Source: Muribaculaceae bacterium Isolate-013 (NCI)
GTDB taxonomy: Bacteria > Bacteroidota > Bacteroidia > Bacteroidales > Muribaculaceae
Assembly (NCBI GenBank): GCA_004102785.1
Contig: SCEJ01000004.1
Span: 43,407 to 107,406 of the forward strand
Length of the DNA: 64,000 bases
Reading direction: 5' to 3'
In this document: positions 24,464 through 33,524 of the stretch, piece by piece
Layout: each line of letters begins with the position of its first letter
How positions within the stretch are numbered: the stretch's first letter is position 1
Made by a program: the position numbers and the translations under genes
Notes under the pieces: model-generated
Told to the model about the DNA's origin: nothing
Databases searched by the model: none
What the model saw: only the letters and a program-made list of their open reading frames with translations

Positions 24464-26467
24464 ATGGAATATTGCGACGGCAGACTTTGTATATCGACCC
24501 GCGAGTTGTTCGACGGCGGCATCGTTACGGAATCCAATTATCGTAATTGGACAAACCGTAACCGTGTCGAGGTGATACGGCGCGGAGGCGGAGCAAGGGG
24601 AAGCTATGCTCTCATTGCCGTTGACAGCTTACCCCAACATACTAAAGACAAAGTCGAGGAAGTTTACCCCGGCGGCGCACAGGCTCGGCTTGAGGGCTGG
24701 GTCAAGAGCAACTACGAGGTCGATCAACAGGCTGTGGCCTTCTTCTTTTCCAAAGAAAAGTGCGGCATGACGCTTCCACGCGAGAAGGCACAGGAATACG
24801 TCACTAACGCCTCGGTTCTCAACACCTGCATCAAGCTCTACGACAGAGCAGCCACCGCCCAAAGGCTGTTCGGAGGCAAATACGACTGGAGTATGATGGC
24901 CGCAACCATTGAGGTTCTGCGAAAGCATTTCGGCCACACCCTCCCGGCATCGACCCTGCGGTTCCGCAAGAAGGTCAACGACTACAAGGCCAACGGTTAC
25001 GCCTGTCTTATCAGCGGTAAATTCGGCAATCAATGCGCCCGGAAGGTTGACCACAAGACCGAGCGTCTTATTCTCGGCATTGCAGTCCTTCCCAACAAGC
25101 CGTGGGGCACCAACGTCCTCGAACTGTACAACTCCTTCGTTACAGGCGAGCTTGACGTGTACGACCCGGAATCCGGCGAACTGTTCAATCCCGATGACTT
25201 TACCGACAAGAACGGAGAGCCGATGGTTCTGAGCGAGGCGACCATCATCAACTATCTGAACAAGCCGAAAAACAAAATCATCATCGACAAGGCGACCATG
25301 AGCTACACGACCTTCATGCACGAGACCATGCCGCACATGCACCGTCATCACGGCGAGTTCTCACTGTCGAAGGTGTCATTCGACGACCGCGACCTTCCGC
25401 GCAAACTCAAGGACACCCGGATTCGCCCGAAGGCTTACTATGCCTACGACGTGACAAGCGGCTGCTGTATCGGCTACGCCTACAACCGCGCCAAGAACGT
25501 CGACCTCGTGGTGGATATGTTCCGCAATATGTTCAGGCTGCTCGACCGTCAAGGCTGGGGTTGCCCTGCCGAGGTCGAGGTCGAGAACCACCTCATGAGC
25601 CAATGGCGAGACTCCTTTCTCCGTGCAGGTGTTATGTTCCCATTCGTAAGGTTCTGCGCCCCGATGAACTCACAGGAGAAACACGCCGAGCAGTTCAACG
25701 GTGCGAAAAAACGCAGCATCGAGCATCGGAACCATGTAGGCATCGGCAGGTTCTTCGCCAAGAGCCGACAGTACCGAACCGAGAGCAACAAGGTGTTCGA
25801 CGAGTTCAACAACACTTACGTCGAGAAGGAATACTACACTTGGGATGAGTTGATCGCTGACGATATGCGCGACATCTACGAATACAACCATGCCCTGCAT
25901 CCCAATCAGAAAAAGTACAAGGGCATGACAAGATGGGATGTGCTTGTCGCCAACATCAACCCGACACTACAACCCCTCGACAAAGCGACCATTGCCCGGT
26001 ATGTCGGCGAAAGAGTCAGCACTACAATCCGGCGAAACTCATACTGCCGGGTAGCCGGAGTCGATTGGTGGCTGAGCAAGACAGAAGTTATCGAGCTGCT
26101 CGCCCCCAACGACTACAAGGTAGAGGCTTATTACCTCACCGACGATGAGGGCAAAATCACCGATATGTTCATCTATCAAGGCGATATGTATATCGACCGG
26201 CTTGAGAACCTCGGCACCTACAACACCGCCCGTGCCGAGCAGACCGAGGAAGACGAGAGAATCTTCACAGAGCAGCGAAAAAAGATCAGCCACTTCAACA
26301 AATATGTCGAAGACAACGCCATCGGGCGTGTGGGCGTAATAGAACGCGATACACGGCCTCAGACGATCGAGGTGGAAGAAGTTATCGTCCCGGAGCCGGA
26401 AACGCGAGAAACGCAAGAATACGGACTCAGTGAAGACTACGCCGCACGAGCTTTGCAAGACTTATAG
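24464..26467 (+). CDS. Mu-type transposase (MuA homologue)
   Basis: 667 residues, matching MuA length. The N-terminal part carries DNA-binding modules; the catalytic core has D329 in YYAYDVTSG, VEVENHL with E374 at the position of the second catalytic Asp of MuA, and E409 in KHAEQFNGAKK. The C-terminus (RRNSYCRVAGVDWWL) is the Mu C-terminal domain type. It cuts and joins phage ends at the repeats described at both termini. The apparent Asp to Glu change should be checked by alignment. Confidence 0.9.
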   Translation: MEYCDGRLCISTRELFDGGIVTESNYRNWTNRNRVEVIRRGGGARGSYALIAVDSLPQHTKDKVEEVYPGGAQARLEGWVKSNYEVDQQAVAFFFSKEKCGMTLPREKAQEYVTNASVLNTCIKLYDRAATAQRLFGGKYDWSMMAATIEVLRKHFGHTLPASTLRFRKKVNDYKANGYACLISGKFGNQCARKVDHKTERLILGIAVLPNKPWGTNVLELYNSFVTGELDVYDPESGELFNPDDFTDKNGEPMVLSEATIINYLNKPKNKIIIDKATMSYTTFMHETMPHMHRHHGEFSLSKVSFDDRDLPRKLKDTRIRPKAYYAYDVTSGCCIGYAYNRAKNVDLVVDMFRNMFRLLDRQGWGCPAEVEVENHLMSQWRDSFLRAGVMFPFVRFCAPMNSQEKHAEQFNGAKKRSIEHRNHVGIGRFFAKSRQYRTESNKVFDEFNNTYVEKEYYTWDELIADDMRDIYEYNHALHPNQKKYKGMTRWDVLVANINPTLQPLDKATIARYVGERVSTTIRRNSYCRVAGVDWWLSKTEVIELLAPNDYKVEAYYLTDDEGKITDMFIYQGDMYIDRLENLGTYNTARAEQTEEDERIFTEQRKKISHFNKYVEDNAIGRVGVIERDTRPQTIEVEEVIVPEPETRETQEYGLSEDYAARALQDL

Positions 26468-26492
26468 AACGAAATTATAACACTGTTAGAAT

Positions 26493-27365
26493 ATGATTAC
26501 AACAGACATCAAAAACAAAATCCTCACCGCGATCAAGTCGAACCGCGCCAACTATCCGAGCGATGCGAAACACGCAGCCTCCTTGGGCATCACCACATCG
26601 GTTTACAGCGCGGTCAAGAACGGCCAGACCGACCGGGTTCTGAGCGACGCCAACTGGATAAGCATCGCCCGTAAGCTCGGAGTCAGCCTCCGGGGAGAAA
26701 TCGAATGGAAGGTAGCTAAGACCCCGACCTTCATGTTCATCACGGCACAGCTTGAAGCCTGTCAGTCGAGCGGCATCAGCGCGATCATGTGCGACCTGCC
26801 CAATATCGGCAAGACATTCACTGCCCGGCACTATGTCAAGACGCACCCCAACGCCATCTACATCGACTGCTCACAGGTCAAGACCAAGCTCAAGCTCGTG
26901 CGCAAGATTGCCGCCGAGTTTGGCGTGGACAGTAAAGGCCGGTATGCCGACGTGTATGAAGACCTTGTCTTTTATCTCCGCTCCATCGACAGCCCCCTAA
27001 TCATTCTTGACGAGGCAGGAGACCTTCAGTATGAAGCCTTCCTCGAACTCAAGGCACTGTGGAATGCCACCGAGCGATGCTGCGCATGGTACATGATGGG
27101 AGCCGACGGTCTCAAGGAGAAAATCAATCGCTCCATCGAGTGCAAGAAGGTGGGCTACACCGAGATGCTCAGCCGTTACGGTGACCGCTACAGCAAGGTT
27201 ACGCCGGACGATAGCAAGGAGCGCACCAAGTTCCTCATTGAACAGGCTCGAATCGTGGCCAAGCTCAATGCGCCGGAAGGCATCGATGCCGGGGAGATTG
27301 CCCGGAAGACAGGCGGAGGACTTCGCCGAGTTTATACTGAAATCGAAAAACTAAAGAGACAATGA
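26493..27365 (+). CDS. MuB-like AAA+ transposition protein
   Basis: 290 residues, close to MuB (312). N-terminal HTH region (AASLGITTSVYSAVKNGQ), Walker A-like CDLPNIGKTFTARHY, Walker B LIILDEAGDLQ. It would select target DNA and activate the transposase through ATP-dependent filaments. It follows the transposase gene by 25 bp, the Mu order. Confidence 0.88.
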   Translation: MITTDIKNKILTAIKSNRANYPSDAKHAASLGITTSVYSAVKNGQTDRVLSDANWISIARKLGVSLRGEIEWKVAKTPTFMFITAQLEACQSSGISAIMCDLPNIGKTFTARHYVKTHPNAIYIDCSQVKTKLKLVRKIAAEFGVDSKGRYADVYEDLVFYLRSIDSPLIILDEAGDLQYEAFLELKALWNATERCCAWYMMGADGLKEKINRSIECKKVGYTEMLSRYGDRYSKVTPDDSKERTKFLIEQARIVAKLNAPEGIDAGEIARKTGGGLRRVYTEIEKLKRQ

Positions 27366-27646
27366 TGGATTTCAAAATTAAAGTCACGTTTGCGGATGGT
27401 AGCCGAAGAGTGCTTAAAGACCCGTCAGAGTTGACAAAAGCCAACAAGCGACGCGAGATTCGAGTGGTCTTTCAGGATGGCAAATACACCGACCTTCATT
27501 TAGGTCGCGTATGTCCTAAGTTAGGCATCGTAAAGGTCAATACCTTCGGACTTTTACTCGAAGGCATTAAGCTGGAAAAATCATGGGATGGTGCTATAAG
27601 TTCCCTCATAAAACCTCAAAACGTAAATAATCATGACAGTTATTGA
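27362..27646 (+). CDS. Small hypothetical protein
   Basis: 94 residues, basic and beta-rich; its ATG overlaps the MuB stop. Lacks a known motif. Semi-essential early region gene as in Mu. Confidence 0.55.
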   Translation: MMDFKIKVTFADGSRRVLKDPSELTKANKRREIRVVFQDGKYTDLHLGRVCPKLGIVKVNTFGLLLEGIKLEKSWDGAISSLIKPQNVNNHDSY

Positions 27647-27863
27647 AAAGCAGTATATGGATTCGGTTATCAATATCAACCGAATGATGCGCAGGGCGCA
27701 GGATGCTGAACCCGATTGGGAGCAGCGTCGATACGAGATTGCATTCGCCGTCTATATGGAGCGTAGAAAACTCTTGACATCAAGAGAGGATGATGTTAAG
27801 GACGCTGTAGCAGAAGCAGATTTGCTTATAGCGGAACTGAAAAAGACTCAAGAGAAGAAGTAA
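27633..27863 (+). CDS. Small hypothetical protein
   Basis: 76 residues, helical (WEQRRYEIAFAVYMERRKL). It shares the WEQR...A..L pattern with the tail of the zinc-ribbon protein at 6666-7184. Overlaps the previous gene by 14 bp. Confidence 0.55.
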   Translation: MTVIEKQYMDSVININRMMRRAQDAEPDWEQRRYEIAFAVYMERRKLLTSREDDVKDAVAEADLLIAELKKTQEKK

Positions 27864-27865
27864 CG

Positions 27866-28492
27866 ATGGCCAAGCGAGCATATAGTCCGAAAGAGGTTCT
27901 TGCCAAGACCTACAAAACCCTGCCGTGGGGTGAGCGGTGGAGCCGACCTTTCGGCTTCCCGACCACCAACGAGGCATGGTTTATCAGCGGTGCGTCCGCT
28001 TCCGGCAAGAGCAGCTTTGTGATGCAGCTCGCCAAGGAACTCTGCAACTACGGCATGGTGCTTTACTGCTCCTTTGAGGAAGGTGTGGGGCAATCGTTCA
28101 AGGACAGGGTCGAACTGTTTAAGATGGGCGATGTTCAGGGCAGGTTCCGGGTTGCAACAAGCGACACGTATGATGAACTCGTTGAGCGTCTCGCCAAGCC
28201 GAAAAGTCCGCACTTTGTGGTAATTGACAGCTTCCAAGTCGCAGGGTGGACATACGATCAGGCAAAACAGTTAATAGAACGCTTCCCGGCAAAGAGCTTC
28301 ATCTTTATATCGCAGGAATATAAGGGACAGCCAATGGGCAAAGCGTCCGTCCGTCTTCGATATATCGCCGGGATCAAAGTCCGGGTGGTAGGTTACAAGG
28401 CATTTTGCCAAGGACGATTCACCGAAGACCCCGGCAGCTATTATGTAGTGTGGGAAGAAGGTGTTTTAAGAACTTCAAACAATATCGGATAA
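27866..28492 (+). CDS. RecA/KaiC-like P-loop ATPase
   Basis: 208 residues. Walker A GASASGKSS at about residues 37-45, then the strand VLYCSFEEG and Walker B HFVVIDSFQ, as in RecA/DnaB-family folds; sensor IFISQEY follows. Probably a single-domain ATPase used in phage replication or repair. It lies in the early operon after the MuB gene. Confidence 0.7.
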   Translation: MAKRAYSPKEVLAKTYKTLPWGERWSRPFGFPTTNEAWFISGASASGKSSFVMQLAKELCNYGMVLYCSFEEGVGQSFKDRVELFKMGDVQGRFRVATSDTYDELVERLAKPKSPHFVVIDSFQVAGWTYDQAKQLIERFPAKSFIFISQEYKGQPMGKASVRLRYIAGIKVRVVGYKAFCQGRFTEDPGSYYVVWEEGVLRTSNNIG

Positions 28493-28705
28493 ATGAGTAA
28501 GAAAAGTGAAACAATAATACTTGAGCCGGAGGAACGTATCCGAAAAGAGGGGTTCTGCTCCCGGCCAATGACCTGCCCTTATTGTCACGGCAGAGGATAC
28601 TTTCCACCCACAAAGCATCAGCCTTGGGAGACGATGTGTCCCGACTGCGAAGGAACTGGCGAAGTCATCGCCTTGGTAACGATAGATTGGAAACCGAATA
28701 AATAA
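28493..28705 (+). CDS. DnaJ-type zinc-finger protein
   Basis: 70 residues with CPYCHGRGYF and CPDCEGTGEV, a pair of CxxCxGxG zinc-binding motifs as in the DnaJ central domain. It starts right after the stop of the ATPase gene. Function unknown; a second such protein is encoded at 30140. Confidence 0.65.
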   Translation: MSKKSETIILEPEERIRKEGFCSRPMTCPYCHGRGYFPPTKHQPWETMCPDCEGTGEVIALVTIDWKPNK

Positions 28706-28706
28706 A

Positions 28707-28925
28707 ATGGCACAAAACATCAATCAGGTCTTTCGTCAGTTAGGCCGAACCGAAAAAGCTCAATTCATCGAGAAGAACCTTGAGTATGCCTCTGAATGGG
28801 CAATCGCCGAGTATGTGGATACTTATTTCTTAGGAGTTGCAAAGCACCTGTCTGAAGAGACTCTGATGGCAATGCTTCACTACAAACAAGAACAGACCAA
28901 GAACGATGAAACAGCAGGTAACTAA
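28707..28925 (+). CDS. Small hypothetical protein
   Basis: 72 residues, helical; overlaps the GemA-like gene by 20 bp. No motif. Confidence 0.5.
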   Translation: MAQNINQVFRQLGRTEKAQFIEKNLEYASEWAIAEYVDTYFLGVAKHLSEETLMAMLHYKQEQTKNDETAGN

Positions 28926-29394
28926 CTTCGGGCGGTTCTACTCCGCCTTTCACAAGCTCACCATTCATGGAGAGCCGGACGAGGCAAAGCGTCAGTTTGT
29001 GTTGCAATATACTGCCGGACGCACCGATTCCCTCAAGGAAATGACGCGGAAGGAATATACCGACCTCTGCATCGCCATCGAGGGGATGAATGGGACGAGA
29101 GACGAACTCAAGCGTCGCCGGAGCATCGCACTCAAGCTGATGCAGGAACTTGAAGTTGATACGACCGATTGGGCGCAGATAAATGATTTCTGCCGCCACC
29201 CCCGAATCTCCGGGAAAGCCTTCGGGCAGCTCTCGATAGAGGAACTGATGGAACTCGCCACCAAGCTCCGCTCCATAAAGCGCAAGGGATGGCAGCGCAA
29301 GAAGTCAGAACCGACACAAACCCCGGAAACACCTCAGCAACGTATAACATATCTCATAAACCTTGCCGCTCCCGGCATGACAAGCTACAACTGA
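28906..29394 (+). CDS. GemA/Mu gp16-like regulatory protein
   Basis: 162 residues. The N-terminal ~90 residues (FYSAFHKLTIHGEPDEAKRQ, RKEYTDLCIAIEGM) and the C-terminal segment ISGKAFGQLSIEELMELATK follow the GemA pattern. GemA of Mu affects host gene expression and DNA supercoiling. Position in the semi-essential early block also fits. Confidence 0.7.
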   Translation: MKQQVTNFGRFYSAFHKLTIHGEPDEAKRQFVLQYTAGRTDSLKEMTRKEYTDLCIAIEGMNGTRDELKRRRSIALKLMQELEVDTTDWAQINDFCRHPRISGKAFGQLSIEELMELATKLRSIKRKGWQRKKSEPTQTPETPQQRITYLINLAAPGMTSYN

Positions 29395-29395
29395 A

Positions 29396-29560
29396 ATGAA
29401 GCAAGTAATAAAACAAATCGAAAACTACATTCAGCTCCACACCTCGGACATGGAGAACGGTGATTACGTCGAACTCTTGCGAGAGATAGCTGAATGGGCG
29501 ACGAACCAAGCCAACCTCGTCGAATTCCAATGTGAAGAGTTAATACCCACCGAAGAATAA
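29396..29560 (+). CDS. Small hypothetical protein (54 aa)
   Basis: Reads MKQVIKQIENYIQLHTSDME at its start and ends TEE. Starts 1 bp after the GemA stop. Acidic, helical. Unknown function. Confidence 0.5.
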   Translation: MKQVIKQIENYIQLHTSDMENGDYVELLREIAEWATNQANLVEFQCEELIPTEE

Positions 29561-29585
29561 TCACCATATAACACCAATTTCAACA

Positions 29586-30143
29586 ATGGCAAAAAGACAG
29601 AAAAAAACAGTTATCTCCGGCGTTACCAAAGAAGCCGCAGAAGAAGCCTTCGCAACTTACGCCAAGGCAGACGCAGAACGTGCGAAAATCACAGCCGAAA
29701 TTGAGCTGAAGTGCGCACAGATCCGAGAGAAGCACCAAGACCGCCTGTCGCAATTACAGGCGACGCAGGACGAGGCTTTCGACACGCTCCAAGCCTACGC
29801 CACCGAGAATCAGCCGGAACTCTTCAGCAAGAAGAAGAGCCTCGAAATGGTTCATGGCACCATCGGCTTCCGCACCGGCACCCCCAAGCTCAAAACCCTC
29901 AAAGGTTTCACATGGGCAAGCGCACTCCAGCTTGTGAAACGGCTGCTTCCCGGCTATATCCGCACCACCGAGGAGATAGCCAAGGACAGGCTTTTGGCCG
30001 AGCGCGACGCACAAATTGCCAAGCCGGGCGAACCGCTCAGTCCGGGAGTAACCCTCCGGGAAGTGATGATCGACTGCGGCATTACGGTGACGCAGGACGA
30101 GACCTTCTTCGTGGAACCCAAAAAAGAAGAAGGTGCCGCATGA
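29586..30143 (+). CDS. gam: Host-nuclease inhibitor Gam
   Basis: 185 residues. N-terminal coiled coil (ADAERAKITAEIELKCAQIR) and the body GTIGFRTGTPKLKTLKGFTW are the Gam pattern. Mu Gam binds DNA ends and protects them from RecBCD, with Ku-like architecture. In the Mu order, it comes after gemA-like genes here. Confidence 0.85.
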   Translation: MAKRQKKTVISGVTKEAAEEAFATYAKADAERAKITAEIELKCAQIREKHQDRLSQLQATQDEAFDTLQAYATENQPELFSKKKSLEMVHGTIGFRTGTPKLKTLKGFTWASALQLVKRLLPGYIRTTEEIAKDRLLAERDAQIAKPGEPLSPGVTLREVMIDCGITVTQDETFFVEPKKEEGAA

Positions 30144-30334
30144 AACGCGAAATAACAAGACCTCCCAAGGTCGCCCTCTGCCGGGTCTGCAAAGGCACCG
30201 GCAGGGTGGCCGGGGATGAAGAAGGCGAATTCCACACTTGCCTTCAGTGCGAGGGCAGCGGCAGGGTAACCGTAAGCTGCGAGATGACATTGGACATCAG
30301 ACCGTATAAACCGCATCACAACAAACGATACTGA
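30140..30334 (+). CDS. Small zinc-finger protein
   Basis: 64 residues with CRVCKGTGRV and CLQCEGSGRV, two CxxCxGxG motifs. Its ATG overlaps the Gam stop. The longer frame beginning at 29711 lies out of frame inside gam and is not needed. Confidence 0.62.
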   Translation: MKREITRPPKVALCRVCKGTGRVAGDEEGEFHTCLQCEGSGRVTVSCEMTLDIRPYKPHHNKRY

Positions 30335-30337
30335 CGC

Positions 30338-30580
30338 ATGGGTAAGAAACCCGGAAAGAGTTATCAGAAGCGAGTCGCAGACATCAACAGGATATATGAC
30401 CAACACGCCAAGCATGGAATTCCCAACCGGGAAATATGGCGCAGGTACATATATCCTGTGTATGGTATCTGTGAACGTACTTTTTACAACCTTTTGAAAG
30501 CTCCGACAAAGCCGGGGTTCACTGAAACTTTACCCGAATCTCCTAACCTTTTCGATATGCTGAAAGACGATGGCGAATAA
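30338..30580 (+). CDS. Small HTH-like protein
   Basis: 80 residues; YQKRVADINRIYDQHAKHG and PNREIWRRYIYPVYGICERT look like a basic helix pair. Overlaps the next gene by 11 bp. Possibly a middle regulator; not assigned. Confidence 0.5.
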   Translation: MGKKPGKSYQKRVADINRIYDQHAKHGIPNREIWRRYIYPVYGICERTFYNLLKAPTKPGFTETLPESPNLFDMLKDDGE

Positions 30581-31127
30581 TTACGACCAAATAATCAAGA
30601 ACATCCTCCGGGACATACAGGTTGAGATGACCGATGAGTTCGACCGCAATTTCGAGAGACAGGCATTCTTCTCGGAGGCATGGCAGCGGCGTAAGAGTCC
30701 GACCCGTCCCGGCGGTCATATCCTTGTTGACACCGGCGGTCTCCGCAGGAGCATCAGAAGTTATGAGACAGAGAACAGCATTGTGTTCCGAACGGAGCAT
30801 CCGGCAGCAGCCATTCATAACGAAGGTGGCGAAATCAAGGTAACAGCCAAGATGAAACGGTTCTTCTGGCATAAATACTATGATACGTCAGGTTCATTCG
30901 GCAGACGCAAGGACGGCTCATTGCGCAAGGATAAAAGAACGGTGCAGTTATCTACGGAAGCCGAATTTTGGAAATTCATGGCATTGATGAAGGTCGGCAC
31001 AAAAATAAGGATACCTCGCCGCCGATTCCTTGGAACCGCCCCCGAAGTCGAGCAGACTGTAAGGCAAATTATCGAAGAGAATCTCACTGAATTTTTTAAC
31101 ACCGATTTTGATATTATAGAACGATGA
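30570..31127 (+). CDS. Phage virion morphogenesis protein (Mu gpG-like)
   Basis: 185 residues. The core LVDTGGLRRSIRSYETENSI is the distinctive part of this Pfam family, used in tail completion. It is separated from other structural genes here, at the end of the rightward early block. Confidence 0.78.
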   Translation: MANNYDQIIKNILRDIQVEMTDEFDRNFERQAFFSEAWQRRKSPTRPGGHILVDTGGLRRSIRSYETENSIVFRTEHPAAAIHNEGGEIKVTAKMKRFFWHKYYDTSGSFGRRKDGSLRKDKRTVQLSTEAEFWKFMALMKVGTKIRIPRRRFLGTAPEVEQTVRQIIEENLTEFFNTDFDIIER

Positions 31128-31615
31128 GAAAAGAACTTTACGACAAAATCAAGCAGCGTCTGACTCTCTTGTGTGTCAACGCTGTCGGGGAGTACCATAT
31201 CGCTCCTCTCGATGCCGATGATGACTTGAACGACCGAGCCATAAAGCACATCGACTTGTGGAATCAGAACGTGGAATTCATAGAACAGGAATCCGCGTGG
31301 GAACGTCCGGCGGTATTCGTCGAGATTGAGCCGGTACAATGGAAATCCATAGTGCCCGGCACCGAATACCGAGCCGAGGCGCGAGTGCGTCTGCATATCG
31401 TGACCGACTGGGCATCTGCCGTGGCAGACGGTTCCGACGGCTCCGGGCAATTCTTTGAGCTGCCGGATAAGATTCATGATGTGCTTGCCGGACTTGAAGG
31501 CAATAGCTTCGCAGATTTCACTCTCGAAGAATCGATCACGAACCATAACCACGAGGATATTGTGGAGAGCATCGAGGTCTACAGCTTTATCGCCATCAAA
31601 AGAATAGGCAAATAA
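31124..31615 (+). CDS. Tail-terminator/gp37-like protein
   Basis: 163 residues with strands VFVEIEPVQW and ARVRLHIVTDWA and C-terminal VYSFIAIKRIG. Length, overlap with the gpG-like gene and layout match phage tail-terminator proteins. The precise family is not certain. Confidence 0.6.
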   Translation: MRKELYDKIKQRLTLLCVNAVGEYHIAPLDADDDLNDRAIKHIDLWNQNVEFIEQESAWERPAVFVEIEPVQWKSIVPGTEYRAEARVRLHIVTDWASAVADGSDGSGQFFELPDKIHDVLAGLEGNSFADFTLEESITNHNHEDIVESIEVYSFIAIKRIGK

Positions 31616-31640
31616 ACGCGCTGTGTCGCGTCAAAAGACA

Positions 31641-31673
31641 GAGAGCCGTTACCTTTATCGGGTGACGGCTCTC
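31641..31673. terminator. Convergent terminator
   Basis: GAGAGCCGTTACC / GGTGACGGCTCTC, 13-bp stem with one G-U pair and 7-nt loop, between rightward genes and the leftward methyltransferase. Confidence 0.65.
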
Positions 31674-31700
31674 TTGCGATATATGGGCGAGAAAAAGGCC

Positions 31701-32555
31701 TTATGCGGCGTTGTCGGGAGGGAGACCGGGTATCGTGAACAGCATGATGTCCGTGTACCGGGCATTGTAGTTCATCGTCGCTTTGAACTCCCTCCTCTGA
31801 CAACGGGCAAACGGGTCTCCGAGCGAGGGGTGGCGACCCATCCACTCGCACAGTTCGACTATGCACGATTTCTCGGAAGTAAAATATATGAAGTTGTGGC
31901 CGGGCAGAACCGACAGCACATCGAGATAGTCGGCGAGTCTCCAATACATACGATAGGTTCCGACATCGGTGGAAAGGTATGGCGGATCAACGAGAAACAC
32001 GACCCCCGGAGTGTCTTTGAACCGCTCGAACAGTTCCCGGTAATCACAGGATTCTATCTCAAGCCCGGCAAGGTAATCCGGGGAAGGTGCATAGTCGCTT
32101 TTGCGGACATTGTTGTATAGTACCTCGGAGCGCATATCTTCGATGCTCAGTTTGTACTTCATTGAGAACATCAGCGAGGACGAGAGCGTGATGAAGTCTA
32201 TATACCCGTTCTCTCGCTCTTCCTGTTCGAGCAGTTTGAATATCTGCTCACGGGACTCCCCGGTTATAGGCTTATGCCGTTCGAATCGGTCTGATATAGG
32301 TCGTATGAGGGAGAGCAGCCGGTTGGTGCGCTCGATGTTGTTGATGCGGTGCCGGTAGTTGTCGAAGTCATTATATATCACTCTTGACTCCGGGTGGAAA
32401 TGCTTGGTGATGTGAGAGAGCAAGCCGGAGCCGCCGAACAGATCAACGAATACAGTGCCGGGAGGATACTGTTTGATTACTTCTATGAAGTGCTTTGCAA
32501 ACATTCGTTTTTGTCCTACGAATGGAAGCGGTGCCGATAGGTAGAGTGCGCTCAT
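31701..32555 (-). CDS. Dam-type (D12) N6-adenine DNA methyltransferase
   Basis: 284 residues. Starts with LSAPLPFVGQKRMFAKHF, then the SAM motif VFVDLFGGSGLLS, and the catalytic VFLVDPPYLS. This is the alpha (D12) class. Start overlaps the stop of the TS-like gene, so the two form an operon. Methylates adenine in phage DNA, perhaps with a cytosine or thymine base change by the partner. Mu regulates its mom modification gene by Dam sites; here Dam is phage-encoded. Confidence 0.85.
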   Translation of the reverse strand: MSALYLSAPLPFVGQKRMFAKHFIEVIKQYPPGTVFVDLFGGSGLLSHITKHFHPESRVIYNDFDNYRHRINNIERTNRLLSLIRPISDRFERHKPITGESREQIFKLLEQEERENGYIDFITLSSSLMFSMKYKLSIEDMRSEVLYNNVRKSDYAPSPDYLAGLEIESCDYRELFERFKDTPGVVFLVDPPYLSTDVGTYRMYWRLADYLDVLSVLPGHNFIYFTSEKSCIVELCEWMGRHPSLGDPFARCQRREFKATMNYNARYTDIMLFTIPGLPPDNAA

Positions 32556-33196
32556 ACGTTTAATTCGAATTTGACCGCATCCTCGCCGGAGAGCAGCCGG
32601 TTTGTATTTTCAATGTTGTTCTCGTATATGTGGACATTCCCAAGGAACAGTGTGATTGATTTTAACGGCAAATCGATATGACGCGCCATGAGGTAGAGGT
32701 GATATATGTCGGCAGGGAGTCCGAGATTGGCATCGGAACTGCGTTGATATGCTGTCAGCACAAGCGAGCCGTCCTCTATCTGAAACTGCACAAGCGACAG
32801 GCACGGTGCCTGATTGCTTTCCACCTCGGTCGCGCCGAGGAAAAGCACATAGTTCTTGGAATTGCGTTTCTCGGTATTGATACGTCTGATTAGAGGCGGC
32901 AGCTTCTCGAAGTAAGTGGGATAGGAATTGACGAGTATTGAGCCGCAATAATCCCACCAATTGATACCGGCCTCGCGGTATTTTTCAACCGACCTTTCGC
33001 CGCTCATGAAGAGCTTCAGTTCAGAGCGCAGCTTCTTTCGGGCGATGCCGTGTCCTTCGAAAATATCAAGTAGGTCGGCAGGTGTCAGCGTAAGCTGTTC
33101 GTTGAGCAAATATTTTATATTCCCCTTGCGGTTGGACTGCTCACGTCCTTTTTCAAGAATCCGCTTGAGGATTTGATGGTATTTGTTTGTCGCCAT
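32552..33196 (-). CDS. Thymidylate synthase-like enzyme, predicted dCMP hydroxymethylase/methylase
   Basis: 214 residues from the ATG at 33196 (MATNKYHQILKR). Conserved TS positions: catalytic Cys132 in APCLS, R152 in YQRSSD, D155, the LGLP loop, H189 and Y191 in GNVHIYENN. Spacing from Cys to Arg (20) and Cys to the Asn position (31) equals that of E. coli ThyA. At that Asn position the residue is Asp163 (LGLPADI). Established knowledge: T4 dCMP hydroxymethylase carries Asp here, and Asn-to-Asp changes turn TS to dCMP use. It probably makes a modified dCMP for phage DNA. The usual PCH His is Leu. Confidence 0.78.
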   Translation of the reverse strand: MATNKYHQILKRILEKGREQSNRKGNIKYLLNEQLTLTPADLLDIFEGHGIARKKLRSELKLFMSGERSVEKYREAGINWWDYCGSILVNSYPTYFEKLPPLIRRINTEKRNSKNYVLFLGATEVESNQAPCLSLVQFQIEDGSLVLTAYQRSSDANLGLPADIYHLYLMARHIDLPLKSITLFLGNVHIYENNIENTNRLLSGEDAVKFELNV

Positions 33197-33221
33197 TTTG
33201 TTGAGAGAATTGAAACAGTGC

Positions 33222-33229
33222 AAAGTTAG
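33222..33229 (-). promoter_or_regulatory. -7 box before TS-like/Dam operon
   Basis: Minus-strand TAACTTTG, 26 bp upstream of the TS-like ATG. The -33 box is not clear. Suggests that the modification genes have their own promoter. Confidence 0.45.
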
Positions 33230-33266
33230 CGCACCGGCGACTGTGGCACACTATCGACACGACGAA

Positions 33267-33509
33267 TTACACTGCACCCGGATTGCAGTCACTTTGGAAC
33301 CGCTTGATCAGAGTATAGACTTTGCGCTCTGATATACGGTAATTGGTGGCAAGGCAAGCCACCGCATACGACACTTTTTCTCCGGCGGCGACCATTTTGT
33401 TGAAGTCAACGAAAAGGTCGATGTAGTCGGCATCTTCAAGTCGAATCCCGGATTTACGGAGCCTGTTAAGCAGTTCCCGGTTGAATTTCAGAATCTCAAA
33501 TATGGTCAT
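33267..33509 (-). CDS. Mor/C-type transcription regulator candidate
   Basis: 80 residues. C-terminal CLATNYRISERKVYTLIKRF is a strong HTH preceded by a helical dimerisation part, as in the Mor/C activators of Mu. Encoded just before the DNA modification operon and beside the head genes, so it may activate the late promoters at 41.5 kb. Shorter than Mu Mor (129). Confidence 0.6.
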   Translation of the reverse strand: MTIFEILKFNRELLNRLRKSGIRLEDADYIDLFVDFNKMVAAGEKVSYAVACLATNYRISERKVYTLIKRFQSDCNPGAV

Positions 33510-33524
33510 GTCCCGAAATTTTTG

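Noticed and set aside
24629..25351. 240-residue minus-strand ORF in the transposase gene
   Set aside because: Antisense shadow; repeated V/L/A composition reflects the complementary strand.
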